From: Kribbella antibiotica
GTDB taxonomy: Bacteria; Actinomycetota; Actinomycetes; Propionibacteriales; Kribbellaceae
Assembly: GCF_004349055.1 (NCBI RefSeq)
Contig: NZ_SMKX01000042.1
Span: 1-56,207 of the forward strand
Reading direction: 5' to 3'
Length of the DNA: 56,207 nucleotides
The notes beneath the pieces were generated by a model. It ran no database searches and was not told the DNA's origin. It was given only the letters and a program-made list of their open reading frames with translations. How positions within the stretch are numbered: position 1 is the first letter of the stretch; every line of letters starts with the position of its first letter. Of this stretch, positions 26,053 to 35,019 are shown piece by piece. Position numbers and translations under genes: made by a program.

Positions 26053-27105
26053 ATGATGCGTTCCTTGACGGCCGGCATTCTGCTGGCCGCGGTCGCACTT
26101 CTCCCCAACCTTCCGGCGAATGCGGTCAAGATCGACCTCGACGCGAAGGCATCGGTATCCGCCCCGGCGGCGGACACCCCGGTATCGCGCAACGGCCAGC
26201 TGCATGTCTGCGGCCTGAAGCTGTGCAACCAGAACAACGTTCCCGTCCAGCTGCGCGGCATGAGCACGCACGGCATCCAGTGGTTCCCCGACTGCCAGAA
26301 GAAGCCCGCCCTCGACGCCCTGGCCACCGACTGGAAGGCCGACATCCTCCGCATCTCGATGTACGTCGCCGAGGGTGAGGACGGTTACGAGACCAACCCG
26401 CGCAAGTTCACCGACATGGTGCACGGCTACATCGAGGAAGCCACCAAGCGCGGGATGTACGCCCTGGTCGACTGGCACCAGCTCGACCCGGGTGACCCGA
26501 ACATCTACACGGAGAAGGCCAAGACGTTCTTCGCCGAGATCGCCGAGCGGCACAAGAACAAGAACAACATCCTGTACGACATCGCCAACGAGCCGAACGG
26601 CGTCACCTGGGCGAAGGTGAAGTCGTACGCCGAGAAGGTCATCCCGACCATCCGGGCCAAGGACTCCGACAGCGTCATCTTCATCGGCACCCACGCCTGG
26701 TCGTCGCTCGGCGTCTCCGACGACCGCACCGAGGCCGATGTCGTCAACAACCAGATCAACGCGACGAACATCATGTACACGTTCCACTTCTACGCGGCCT
26801 CGCACCACGAGGACAACTTCAACGCCCTGTCGCGCGCATCCACCAAGATCCCGCTGTTCGTCACCGAGTTCGGTACCCAGAACTACCTCGGTGAGGGTGC
26901 CAACGACTTCACCTGGTCGAAGAAGTACCTGGACTTCCTGAAGGCCAAGCAGATCGGCTGGACGAACTGGAACTACTCCGACGACGGGCGCAGCGGTGCC
27001 GTCTTCAAGCCCGGCACTTGCGACGGCACGAGCTTCACCGGTACGTCGAAGCTGAAGGAAGCCGGTATCTGGATCCGCGCCCGGATCATCGACCGCAACC
27101 TCTGA
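26053..27105 (+). CDS. Secreted GH5 endoglucanase-like glycoside hydrolase
   Basis: 350 residues. The signal peptide covers about residues 1-24 (LLAAVALLPNLPANA). The catalytic TIM barrel follows: LRGMSTHGIQWFPD, LVDWHQLDPGD, acid/base Glu180 in ANEPNG, IGTHAW, TFHFYAASH, and nucleophile Glu272 in FVTEFGT. This is the pattern of GH5 cellulases (subfamily 2-like). No carbohydrate-binding module is attached. AGGAGG precedes the ATG at 26053 closely. It is a monocistronic unit with its own promoter, palindrome and downstream hairpin, and should cleave beta-1,4-glucan outside the cell. Confidence 0.93.
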   Translation: MMRSLTAGILLAAVALLPNLPANAVKIDLDAKASVSAPAADTPVSRNGQLHVCGLKLCNQNNVPVQLRGMSTHGIQWFPDCQKKPALDALATDWKADILRISMYVAEGEDGYETNPRKFTDMVHGYIEEATKRGMYALVDWHQLDPGDPNIYTEKAKTFFAEIAERHKNKNNILYDIANEPNGVTWAKVKSYAEKVIPTIRAKDSDSVIFIGTHAWSSLGVSDDRTEADVVNNQINATNIMYTFHFYAASHHEDNFNALSRASTKIPLFVTEFGTQNYLGEGANDFTWSKKYLDFLKAKQIGWTNWNYSDDGRSGAVFKPGTCDGTSFTGTSKLKEAGIWIRARIIDRNL

Positions 27106-27106
27106 G

Positions 27107-28028
27107 TTAGCTGAACACCTGCTCGCGTGGGCTCTGTCCCGGGCTCACGCGAGCTCCCGCCGGCCGCACCGCCCCGCGGCCGGCGGGACTCTTCGCCGGA
27201 GTGCCGACGAGCCGGAGGAACTTTGCCTCGGTCTCCTCGTCGGCGGCGGTGTAGACGTTGACCCGGAACTGCCCGGCCTGCGAGAGCCACATGATGGCCG
27301 GGTCCACCCGCAGCAGGCCGGCCTCGGGATGGTCGAGCATCTTGACTCGCGAGCTCGGTGAAGCGACGTCGTACCGCTCCCACATCGCGGCGAACTCCGG
27401 AGACCGGGCCAGCAGTCCTTGCGTCAGTTCCTGCCAGGACGGCTCGTTGAGGTGGTTGGCCGACGCTGCCCGGTACGCCGCGACCATGTGGTGCCGGACC
27501 GACGCCCCGTCGACGAAGGTGCAGTGCCACTCGTCGGAAACGAAATTCAGCCAGAGGATGTTGCGCTCCTCGACGGCCACCTGGTTCAGATCCAGCACCA
27601 CCCGGCAATAGGCGTCGTTGAACGCCACGACGTCGTACCGCTCATTCATCACGATCGCCGGGTACGGCGAGACCGCGTCGAGCGTCTTCTGCACTGACGG
27701 CGGTAGCAGCGTGCACTCCCCCCGGCGCCGGGCCGAACCGCAGACCGGCCAGGGTGTACAGGTGATTGCTCTCCAGCCGGTCCAGCCGTAGTGTCCCGGC
27801 GATCGCCTCCAGCACCTGCGCGGAGACGTTGATGTCGCGTCCCTGCTCGAGCCAGGTGTACCAGGTCACCCCGACCCCGGCTAGCAGCGCAACCTCCTCG
27901 CGCCGCAGACCCGGCGTACGGCGTCGGAATCCTGGGGCGAACCCGACCTCCTCCGGCTGGATCCGCTCGCGCCGGGTGCGCAGGAAGAGTCCGAGCTCCC
28001 GCCTGCGTGCGTCCTGACTCTCGTTCAT
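27107..28028 (-). pseudogene. MmyB-type XRE-family regulator split by a frameshift
   Basis: Two adjoining frames make one normal regulator of about 306 residues. The N-terminal part (start 28028) has the Cro/XRE DNA-binding domain LRREEVALLAGVGVTWYTWL and EQGRDINVSAQVLEAIAGTL. The C-terminal part has the MmyB ligand domain (VSPYPAIVMNERYDVVAFND). The frame breaks in the C run 27718-27723: removing one base joins APG to ECTLLPPSVQKTLDAV. The divergent MFS pump gene is its probable target. This is a homopolymer sequencing error or a fresh loss of function. Confidence 0.82.
27121..27154 (+). terminator. Hairpin terminating the GH5 transcript
   Basis: The 12-base arms 27121-27132 and 27143-27154 pair with one G-T type mismatch around a 10-base loop, 16 bases after the GH5 stop. 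It lies inside the 3' coding end of the opposing MmyB gene, so the same DNA encodes protein on one strand and a terminator on the other. No T tract. Confidence 0.5.
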
Positions 28029-28130
28029 GTTCTTATGGTGCCCTGCCGCGCAGACTGGTGCCAGGTGCTGTCAGTAATAGGATAATCAGGCTCTCACCAC
28101 CAGGATCCAGAACGGCGCAACCTGGTACTC

Positions 28131-29549
28131 ATGACTGCCACCCTCACTACGCACCAGCCGCCGGCCACGTCGCTGGCACCGGTTGCGCTGACGTCGCTGC
28201 TCTTCGGCTCGCTGTTGCCGATGCTGTCTTTCTTCATGGTCAACGTCTCGCTGCCCGCGATCGGCGCTGATCTCCATGCGAGCGCCGGGTCGCTCCAGCT
28301 CGTCGTCGGCGCCTACGGCATCGCGGCCGCGACGCTGCTCGTGGTCGGCGGCCGCCTCGGCGACGGTTTCGGACGTCGGCGGCTCTTGCTGCTCGGTCTG
28401 GCTGGGTTCGCAGTGGCGTCGCTGGTGTGCGCTCTTGCGCCCTCGGTGTCGGTCCTGCTGCTCGCCCGGGTCGTCCAGGGTGCGTCGGCTGCCGCCGTCA
28501 CGCCGCAGGTGCTGGCGTCGATCACCAGTCTGATGACCGGTGAGAACCGCGCGCGTGGGATGGCGCTGTTCGGCGTGGCCAATGGCATCTCCGCTGCGCT
28601 GGGTCAGATCCTGGGCGGCGTGCTGACCGACGCCAACCCGCTTGGGCTCGGCTGGCGCGCAGTGTTCGTGGTGCTGGCTCTTGGTGCGCTGGTGGCGCTG
28701 GTGGCGGTTGCTGTGACGGTTCCCGACACCAAGGCGGCTGAGGCACATCGCGTCGACCTCGTCGGCGCTGCACTGCTCGCTCTCACGCTGGTACTCCTCC
28801 TGCTGCCGCTTACCGAGGGCCGCGCACTCCACTGGCCGCTCTGGACGTGGATCAGCCTGACGGCCGTCGTACCGGCCGTGGGTCTGCTCGCACTGCACCA
28901 GCGGCGCTCTGAGCGGTCTGGGCACGCTCCCCTGATCCCACCGTCGGTCCTGAAGCACCGCGCGATGCGGATCGGCCTCCTGATGGCAGTGGGGTTCTTC
29001 ACCAGCTTCGGCGGCTTCATGTTCGTCTTCGCTATCGCCACCCAGGCGGGCGCCCACATGACCGCGCTAGAAGGCGGTCTGAGCCTCCTGCCGCTGGCCA
29101 TCGGCTTCCTGATCACCTGCATCTGGGGACCTGCGCTGCAACGCCGGTACGGCGTGGGCATGGTCGTCTGGGGCTGGATCATCAACGCAGGCGGCTACGT
29201 GCTGCTCGCCGGCGCCGCACTGATGCTCTGGCCAGACGTGAGCGCCCTCAAGCTCGCCCTGCCCATGCTGATCATCGGCATCGGCGGTGGCCTGGTCATG
29301 ATCCCGCTGATCGGCGTAGTGGTCAGCCAGGTCCCACCAGCCCAAGCAGGACTGGGCAGCGGCATCCTCCTCACCAGCCAGCAAACCTGCCTAGCTCTCG
29401 GCGCCGCCACCGTAGGTACGGTCTTCCTCTCCCTAGCCAGCACCACCTGGGGCTTCCGCGGCGCCCTAGCCGCAGTAGCCCTCGGCCTAGCCGCCATCGC
29501 CGTCCTAATGGCCCCCGTCACTCACCAACTCCGCCGCACCCGCGCCTAA
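28131..29549 (+). CDS. MFS drug-efflux transporter (DHA2, 14 helices)
   Basis: 472 residues, about 14 membrane helices. Motif A-like GGRLGDGFGRRRLLLLG and the motif C region (GISAALGQILGGVLTD) identify an H+-antiporter of the EmrB/QacA type. The export substrate is unknown. A TAGGAT -10 box lies at 28078-28083. It is divergent from the broken MmyB regulator, which would normally control it, so loss of that regulator could leave the pump unregulated. Confidence 0.92.
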   Translation: MTATLTTHQPPATSLAPVALTSLLFGSLLPMLSFFMVNVSLPAIGADLHASAGSLQLVVGAYGIAAATLLVVGGRLGDGFGRRRLLLLGLAGFAVASLVCALAPSVSVLLLARVVQGASAAAVTPQVLASITSLMTGENRARGMALFGVANGISAALGQILGGVLTDANPLGLGWRAVFVVLALGALVALVAVAVTVPDTKAAEAHRVDLVGAALLALTLVLLLLPLTEGRALHWPLWTWISLTAVVPAVGLLALHQRRSERSGHAPLIPPSVLKHRAMRIGLLMAVGFFTSFGGFMFVFAIATQAGAHMTALEGGLSLLPLAIGFLITCIWGPALQRRYGVGMVVWGWIINAGGYVLLAGAALMLWPDVSALKLALPMLIIGIGGGLVMIPLIGVVVSQVPPAQAGLGSGILLTSQQTCLALGAATVGTVFLSLASTTWGFRGALAAVALGLAAIAVLMAPVTHQLRRTRA

Positions 29550-29558
29550 CCCGCCTCC

Positions 29559-29776
29559 ACTTTGAGAAGCCACCAACCACTTTCCCGGCCCCAGAATGGT
29601 TGGTGGCTACCCAAAGATGCCCTTCGCCCCCAAAGGTGAGTCGGCGTGTCTTTGGGCACCCACCAGCCGCCCGAGCGCACTTTGAGTACCCACCAACCAT
29701 TTTTCTGGGCGGGGAATGGTTGGTGGGTACTCAAAGATGGCGTTCGTGCACAAGGGTGGGTCGGCGTGTCTTTGGC
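29559..29776. repeat. Two 98-base copies, 120-base period, each containing a hairpin
   Basis: The unit begins CACTTTGAG and ends with GTCGGCGTGTCTTTGG; corresponding bases of the two copies lie exactly 120 apart (29641 and 29761). Copy 2 contains perfect 22-bp arms at 29680-29701 and 29715-29736 with a 13-base loop. Copy 1 has an imperfect version at about 29560-29616. The core word CCACCAACC / GGTTGGTGG is shared. No coding sense is seen. It lies between the MFS gene end and a small membrane-protein gene, and looks like an interspersed REP/MITE-like element or a double terminator. Confidence 0.75.
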
Positions 29777-29824
29777 CGCTCGCCGAGGCAGGCTGGGCGG
29801 TCCGAGTCGACGTACGATGCGGCG

Positions 29825-30283
29825 GTGGAAGGTGGAGTTGCCGTCAGGCGTATCGGTCGCACGCTGCTCAGTACGCTCTACCTGCTCTTAGCCGTGTTCG
29901 CGGTTGTCATAGTGGTGGTCCAGCTGCCTGGCGCGCTGCGCGCGGCCCGCGACGACGGGACTCCTGGGACCTTCACGGCAATGCGCAAAGAGTGCACTCC
30001 GAACGGGCTGAAGAGCCGCGGCTGCAGCATGTACGGCGACTTTGTCAGCCAGGACGGCACGGTACGGCTGAACGATGTTCTGTTCGACGGTGTCGGCGGC
30101 CAGGTCGGCGACCAGCACCCTGCTCAGTACGCCGGTGACACGGACCCTGTGGTGGTCTACGCCCCAGGCTCGCGAGCCTGGATCGTCGTCGCCGGGCTCG
30201 GGCTCGCGGCTGTTGGCTACCTCGGGTATCGCGGGTGGCGGTTGGTGCGCCCGCGGCGGGCTACCAGTGCGACGGACGAGTGA
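29825..30283 (+). CDS. Hypothetical two-helix membrane protein
   Basis: 152 residues. The first membrane segment spans about 13-31 ([20 protein letters not shown]) and the second lies near the C-terminus ([20 protein letters not shown]). Between them is an outside domain of about 85 residues with one Cys pair ([19 protein letters not shown]) and a short sequence motif ([14 protein letters not shown]). It resembles small actinobacterial proteins of unknown role. The GTG at 29825 is chosen because the frame upstream passes through the hairpin repeat. Its end overlaps the pentapeptide-repeat gene by 23 bases. Confidence 0.65.
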   Translation: MEGGVAVRRIGRTLLSTLYLLLAVFAVVIVVVQLPGALRAARDDGTPGTFTAMRKECTPNGLKSRGCSMYGDFVSQDGTVRLNDVLFDGVGGQVGDQHPAQYAGDTDPVVVYAPGSRAWIVVAGLGLAAVGYLGYRGWRLVRPRRATSATDE

Positions 30284-31043
30284 GAGTTGCTGGGAGCTTC
30301 GTTTGAGCGTTGCCTTGGGCGGCGTTGACCTGGGACTGGGTGAGGAAGAGGGCGCCGGTGAGGTCGGCGCCTTCCAAGTTCGTGTCTCGGAGGTCGGCGC
30401 CGATGAGGTCGGCTTGGCGGAGATTGGCGTTCGAGAGGTCGGCGGCGATGAGGTAGGCGCCGCGGAGGTTCGCGTTCGAGAGGTCGGTGCCGCGGAGGCG
30501 TTTGCCCATCAGGTCGGCGCCTCGGCGTTCCTTCGACTTGGGCTGTTTTCCGCGGACTAGCTTGCTGGTCTGCAAGAGCAGCTCGTTGACCGCCGCCCGC
30601 TCCGCCGTCACGTCGACAGCGGCCAGGTCGGCGGTGCGGCTCACGGTCTCGACGCGGGCGAACGCCGTACGGAGGTCTGGGTGGATACTCGCAGACGCCT
30701 TGTAGGTAAGGGCTTCTGTCAGGTACCAGAGGAGTTCATGGAGCTGGCGGAGGATGGGGAGGGCGGCGAACATGTCGGCGCCCGGCTGCTCCCGCCAGCT
30801 CTTGCCAGCGCGACGAGACAACTCCTGGCCGGCACCGAAACAGTCATAGACCGTGCAGCCCTGGAAGCCTTTCGGGCGCAGCTCAGTGTGAATGCGGCAG
30901 CGGAAAGCGTCGTCGAGATTGCGGCACGCCTCACCCGCCGGCTTGTTGATCGCGAAGTCGGCGGACTTACTGAACGTCAGCGCGACGCAGCAAAGGCCGA
31001 AGCAGTTGCCGCAGTCAGCGCGAAGGTCAGTTGTTTTCGGCAA
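30261..31043 (-). CDS. Pentapeptide-repeat protein with N-terminal cysteine cluster
   Basis: 260 residues. The N-terminus has CGNCFGLCC plus later cysteines ([22 protein letters not shown]), a YkgJ-like metal-binding pattern. A helical middle section follows. Residues about 173-240 are pentapeptide repeats ([55 protein letters not shown]) that should fold as a short right-handed beta-helix. The start overlaps the end of prfB by 17 bases, so it is probably co-transcribed with it. Function unknown; the repeat helix may be a binding scaffold and the cysteines an iron or zinc site. Confidence 0.85.
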   Translation of the reverse strand: MPKTTDLRADCGNCFGLCCVALTFSKSADFAINKPAGEACRNLDDAFRCRIHTELRPKGFQGCTVYDCFGAGQELSRRAGKSWREQPGADMFAALPILRQLHELLWYLTEALTYKASASIHPDLRTAFARVETVSRTADLAAVDVTAERAAVNELLLQTSKLVRGKQPKSKERRGADLMGKRLRGTDLSNANLRGAYLIAADLSNANLRQADLIGADLRDTNLEGADLTGALFLTQSQVNAAQGNAQTKLPATLTRPSHW

Positions 31044-32148
31044 CCGTCTGGCCGGTGCGGCGCCAGCGGATGGCGGCCTCGACGAAGTCGTCGATCTCGC
31101 CGTCGAAGACGCCGGTCGTGTTACCGGACTCGTACAGCGTCCGCAGGTCCTTCACCATCTGGTACGGGTGCAGGACGTAGTTGCGCATCTGGTCGCCCCA
31201 CGAACCCTGGACGTCGCCGCGCAGGGAGTCGAGGTGGGCGCGCTCCTCGGCCTTCTTCAGGGCGAGCAGCTTGGCCTTCAGGATGACCATCGCGGACGCC
31301 TTGTTCTGCAGCTGCGACTTCTCGTTCTGACACGACACCACGGTGCCGGTCGGGATGTGCGTGAGCCGGACCGCGGAGTCGGTCGTGTTGACGCTCTGAC
31401 CGCCCGGGCCGGACGACCGGTACACGTCGACCCGGATCTCTTCGTCCGGTACGTCGATCTCGTCGGTCTGCTCGAGCACCGGCACGACCTCGACCGCGGC
31501 GAACGACGTCTGCCGCCGGCCCTGGTTGTCGAACGGCGAGATGCGGACCAGCCGGTGCGTCCCGGACTCCACGCTCAAGGTGCCATACGCGTACGGCGCC
31601 TTGACGGCGAAAGTGGTCGACTTGAGCCCGGCCTCTTCGGCGTACGACGTGTCGTAGACCTCGGTGGCGTGGCCGTGCCGCTCGGCCCAGCGCAGGTACA
31701 TCCGCTGCAGCATCTCGGCGAAGTCCGCGGCATCGACACCACCGGCGCCGGAGCGGATCGTGACCAGCGCGTCGCGCTCGTCGTACTCACCCGAGAGCAG
31801 GGTGCGGACCTCGAGGGACTGGATCAGCTTCGCGACCGAGGCGAGCTCCTTCTCCGCCTCCGCGATGCTGTCGGGATCGTTCTCCTCGCGGGCCAGCTCG
31901 ATCAGGACGCCGACATCTTCGACCCGGGACCGCAGCCCCGTGACGCGGTCGACATCGGACTCCAGCCTGGACAGCCGTGACGTTACCTTCTGCGCGTTCG
32001 CCTGGTCGTCCCACAGGTCGGGCGCGGCGACGGCCTCGCCGAGCTCGGCGATCTCCTTGCGCAGGGAAGGGAGATCGAGCACCTTCTCGATCGAGGTCAG
32101 TGTCGCGTCGAGCTGCTTGAGCTCAGCATCAAAATCCAGTCCAGCCAC
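31027..32148 (-). CDS. prfB: Peptide chain release factor 2
   Basis: 373 residues, the ribosomal factor that reads UAA/UGA stop codons. It has the codon-recognition SPF tripeptide ([11 protein letters not shown]) and the catalytic SGPGGQSVN loop. No internal stop or programmed frameshift is present, unlike in many other bacteria. The GTG at 32148 has no ribosome-binding site; TACGCT ends about 8 bases before it, which fits a leaderless message. The pentapeptide-repeat gene follows, not ftsE/ftsX/smpB, which often follow prfB in actinobacteria. Confidence 0.96.
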   Translation of the reverse strand: MAGLDFDAELKQLDATLTSIEKVLDLPSLRKEIAELGEAVAAPDLWDDQANAQKVTSRLSRLESDVDRVTGLRSRVEDVGVLIELAREENDPDSIAEAEKELASVAKLIQSLEVRTLLSGEYDERDALVTIRSGAGGVDAADFAEMLQRMYLRWAERHGHATEVYDTSYAEEAGLKSTTFAVKAPYAYGTLSVESGTHRLVRISPFDNQGRRQTSFAAVEVVPVLEQTDEIDVPDEEIRVDVYRSSGPGGQSVNTTDSAVRLTHIPTGTVVSCQNEKSQLQNKASAMVILKAKLLALKKAEERAHLDSLRGDVQGSWGDQMRNYVLHPYQMVKDLRTLYESGNTTGVFDGEIDDFVEAAIRWRRTGQTVAENN

Positions 32149-32166
32149 AACAGTGCAGCGTACCCG

Positions 32167-32781
32167 CTAACCCCTAGGCGCCGTTAAACCGTTTCTGAGC
32201 ACGGCGAACACCTCGGCGACCACCTTCTCGAGCGCCTGCTGCGCCTCGACCAGCTCGGCGGGCGATGCGTCGTCGGGCAGGATCCGCATCAGCTCGTCCT
32301 CGAACAGGTTCTGTGCGGCGGAGTACTGGGCCGCGAGCAGGCGATTGCGCACACGCTCGTCCGACCTCTCATCAAGCGCCTCAGCCAGCGTCCGCACCAA
32401 CTCATCGGCCTGCAACCGTCGCCGCGCTTGCAACGCCGGGCTGCCCTCGATCGTCGCGACGAACTGCTTCCAGGTCGCCAGATGCCCAACCGCGAGCCGC
32501 TCCCGGATCGACGTGAGGTAGTGCGCCTCGAGCGCATCCAGCGGATCACCGGCCTCCCGAACAGCGCGTGCCGGCCCGAGCCACCACCCCTCCTCGTCGA
32601 AGAACAGATCCTCCTTCGCCGGGAAGTGATTGAACACAGTCTGTACGGCGACATCCGCCGCGCGGGCGACCTCGGCCACCGTCACCGCGTCGAAGCCGCG
32701 CTCGAGGAACAGCAGTGTCGCGACCTCCGAGATCGCCGCCTTCGTCTGCTGTTTCTTCCGTTCGCGCCGACCGAGCTCCAT
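32167..32781 (-). CDS. TetR-family transcriptional regulator
   Basis: 204 residues. A clear N-terminal helix-turn-helix (RRERKKQQTKAAISEVATLL, ADVAVQTVFNHFPAKEDLFF) is followed by a helical ligand domain. ATG at 32781 is preferred over an in-frame ATG 18 bases upstream because family members start with about ten residues before the first helix. It is divergent from the NmrA-like gene across a 70-base gap with a 13-bp palindrome, so it most likely controls that gene and itself. Confidence 0.9.
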   Translation of the reverse strand: MELGRRERKKQQTKAAISEVATLLFLERGFDAVTVAEVARAADVAVQTVFNHFPAKEDLFFDEEGWWLGPARAVREAGDPLDALEAHYLTSIRERLAVGHLATWKQFVATIEGSPALQARRRLQADELVRTLAEALDERSDERVRNRLLAAQYSAAQNLFEDELMRILPDDASPAELVEAQQALEKVVAEVFAVLRNGLTAPRG

Positions 32782-32821
32782 TGGACAACCGTAGAGCATG
32801 CTGTTTTACTGAAACCAATCT

Positions 32822-32834
32822 TGTAGTCACTACA
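32822..32834 (+). promoter_or_regulatory. Operator-like palindrome between TetR and NmrA-like genes
   Basis: TGTAGTCACTACA is a perfect palindrome around the central C, in the 70-base divergent gap, 17 bases before the NmrA-like ATG. Confidence 0.5.
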
Positions 32835-32851
32835 TCTTTGGAGTTTATCCA

Positions 32852-33652
32852 ATGACAATTCTCGTCACCGGCGGTCGCGGCGCGATCGCCCGCGCCGTCG
32901 CCGCAGGTCTGCTCGACGCCGGCCACGACGTCCGCGTCGGCAGCAGCGACCCGTCCGCCCTCCCGGGCTCCATCGCGTACGACGCCGCCGACCCCGCGCC
33001 CGCTCTCGAAGGCGTCAGCCAGGTCTTCCTCTACTCAAACCACTCAGGGTCGCAGGCCTTCGTCGCCGCCGCGGAAGCAGCAGGCGTGAAGCAGGTCGTC
33101 CTACTCTCTTCACTGTCCGCACTCGGCGGCCCCGAGGACCCGCATGCGAAGGCCGAGCAGGCGGTCACCGTCGGCTCCTACGCAACCACCCGCCTGCAGC
33201 CGGGCGCCTTCATGAGCAACGCCAAGTACTGGTCGTACCAAGTGCGGGCGACCGGCCAGATCCGGCTCCCCTACCTCGATGCCGAGGAAGCGCCGATCCA
33301 CGAACAAGACATCGCCGACGCCGCCCTGCGGATCCTGCTCGACGGCCCCGGCAACGGCCACGACGGTCGCGGTTACCCACTCACCGGCCCGGTCTCCATG
33401 ACCCGACGCCACCAAATCGCGCTCGTCACCGAACTGACCGGCGTACCGATCGAAGCTGTTGATCTGACGCCCGACCAAGCGCGCGCCGAGATGCAGATGC
33501 GGGACGAAGGTCAGCGCGAGACCCTGCTGGCGTACTGGGCCTCGCGCGTCGGTTTTCCGCAGCCGATCGAGCCCGGTGTAGAGCTCTTGACCGGCCACAC
33601 CGCTCGAACCTTCGAGACCTGGCTGACAGACCACCCAGGCCTGTTCGGTTAA
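32852..33652 (+). CDS. NmrA-like NAD(P)-binding protein
   Basis: 266 residues, atypical short-chain dehydrogenase fold. The nucleotide loop is TGGRGAIARAVAAGLLDAGH, and the sequence then runs VLLSSLSALGGP and TTRLQPGAFMSNAKYWS as in NmrA/azoreductase-like proteins. There is no classical Tyr-x-x-x-Lys site. Such proteins act as redox sensors or reductases. GGAG lies 8-9 bases before the ATG. Its stop codon interlocks with the chitinase stop (GTTAAC). Controlled by the divergent TetR, by inference. Confidence 0.85.
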   Translation: MTILVTGGRGAIARAVAAGLLDAGHDVRVGSSDPSALPGSIAYDAADPAPALEGVSQVFLYSNHSGSQAFVAAAEAAGVKQVVLLSSLSALGGPEDPHAKAEQAVTVGSYATTRLQPGAFMSNAKYWSYQVRATGQIRLPYLDAEEAPIHEQDIADAALRILLDGPGNGHDGRGYPLTGPVSMTRRHQIALVTELTGVPIEAVDLTPDQARAEMQMRDEGQRETLLAYWASRVGFPQPIEPGVELLTGHTARTFETWLTDHPGLFG

Positions 33653-34923
33653 CGGCCCTGCAGTGCCTTGACGTTGTCGCCGAAGGTCCAGTTCTTTGAA
33701 CCGTCCCAGTTGATCGACCAGGTCATCAGGCCCTTGAGTTGGCCGTTGAAGCTGTTCCAGGACTGGGATACCAGGGACGGCGACATGTATCCGCCGCCGG
33801 CGCCGTTCTGGGCGGGCAGGCCGGGGACCTGCTTGTCGTAGGGGACGCGGATGGTGACGCCCTGGATGACGAGGCCGTTGTTCAGACAGGTGGTTTGGGC
33901 GACGAAGCCTTGGACGGTGCCGGCGGAGTACGAGTCACCGGAGCAGCCGTACATGCTGCCGTTGTAGTACTGCATGTTCAGCCACCACAGCCGGCCGTTG
34001 TCGGCGTACTTCTTGATGATCGGCAGGTACGAGCCCCAGATCGAGCCGTAGGTGACGCTGCCACCGGTGACGTAGGCCGTTTCCGGGGCCATCGTCAGTC
34101 CGAAGTTCGACGGCATCTGCGCCAGTACGCCGTCGATGATCCGGATCAGGTTCGCCTGCGAGGCGGAGAGCTGGTTGATGTTGCCGCTACCGGTCAGCCC
34201 GGTCTCTACGTCAATGTCGATGCCGTCGAAGTTGTACTGCTTCAGAATCGGTACGACGGTTGCCACGAACCGGTCGGCGACAGTCGACGAACTGAGGTCG
34301 ATCCCGGCGGTCGCGCCACCGATCGACAACAGGATGGTCTGGCCGGCCGCCTTCGCCGCGCACATCTCGGCCGGAGTGGCGACCTTCACGGTCGCGTCCA
34401 TGCCGTCCTCCCACTTCACGGTGCCGTCGGAGAGGATCACCGGGAAGGCTGCGTTGATCACGTTGTAGCCGTGCTGACCGATCCTGCTATCCGTGATCGG
34501 CGTCCAACCGAAGGGCGGGTGCACGCCGTTCGAGGAGCCGTCCCAGTTCTCCCAGTAGCCGTGCAGCACCTTGCCGGCCGGGCGCGACTTCACCGCACAG
34601 GTCGCTTGGCCGGGCGGCGGGGTGGTCGGCGGGTCGGTCGGCGGCGTGCTGTCACAGGCGCCGAGATCGAGCCAGAGCGAAGGCGCGGCGACCGGGTTCC
34701 AGCCAGATCCGGGCGGCGCGGTGTGCGCTGAGCGGGCTTGGTAGGTCCGGCTCTGATAACTCACCTTGGCGCCGGTCGCGTACGCAACACCCTCGGCCCA
34801 GGCGGGCGCCGTACAGGCTGCTTGTACGGCGGACCCGCCGGCCTGGGCGACCAGACCGGCGGACGCAAAGAGGAGTCCGGCTGCGATGGCACTCGCAAGA
34901 ACAACGCCGACCCGTCGTTTCAT
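33649..34923 (-). CDS. Secreted GH18 chitinase with N-terminal chitin-binding module
   Basis: 424 residues. There is a signal peptide to about residue 36, a CBM5/12-like module 38-90 (PAWAEGVAYATGAKVSYQ, YQARSAHTAPPGSGWNP), a Pro/Thr linker 91-107, then the GH18 barrel. The barrel carries SIGG (200-203), the catalytic motif DGIDIDVE (233-240, Glu240 the proton donor) and MTWSINWDGS at the end. It cleaves chitin outside the cell. GGGGAG lies 5 bases before the ATG at 34923; a GTG 6 bases earlier is less likely. An inverted repeat lies just upstream. It converges on the NmrA-like gene with a 4-base stop overlap. Confidence 0.95.
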   Translation of the reverse strand: MKRRVGVVLASAIAAGLLFASAGLVAQAGGSAVQAACTAPAWAEGVAYATGAKVSYQSRTYQARSAHTAPPGSGWNPVAAPSLWLDLGACDSTPPTDPPTTPPPGQATCAVKSRPAGKVLHGYWENWDGSSNGVHPPFGWTPITDSRIGQHGYNVINAAFPVILSDGTVKWEDGMDATVKVATPAEMCAAKAAGQTILLSIGGATAGIDLSSSTVADRFVATVVPILKQYNFDGIDIDVETGLTGSGNINQLSASQANLIRIIDGVLAQMPSNFGLTMAPETAYVTGGSVTYGSIWGSYLPIIKKYADNGRLWWLNMQYYNGSMYGCSGDSYSAGTVQGFVAQTTCLNNGLVIQGVTIRVPYDKQVPGLPAQNGAGGGYMSPSLVSQSWNSFNGQLKGLMTWSINWDGSKNWTFGDNVKALQGR

Positions 34924-34936
34924 GGCCACTCCCCTT

Positions 34937-34967
34937 TAACGTAGGAACCGTTCGTTTGTTCACGTTA
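34937..34967 (-). promoter_or_regulatory. Imperfect inverted repeat upstream of the chitinase
   Basis: TAACGT (34937-34942) mirrors ACGTTA (34962-34967), with GAAC/GTTC nested inside at a two-base offset. It lies 14 bases before the ATG, so a bound protein would block transcription or translation. It does not match the DasR site as I know it. Confidence 0.35.
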
Positions 34968-35019
34968 GGGGTTGCACGCCGCGGGGAGCTACGACATGTC
35001 GGAAACCCGCCATGGAGGT

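Noticed and set aside
29518..29700. Minus-strand open frame inside the tandem repeat
   Set aside because: Its Gly/Trp-rich product is only the translated repeat, without a ribosome site.
29600..29824. Upstream extension of the small membrane-protein gene
   Set aside because: The extra 75 codons read through the hairpin repeat and give non-protein-like sequence; the GTG at 29825 is preferred.
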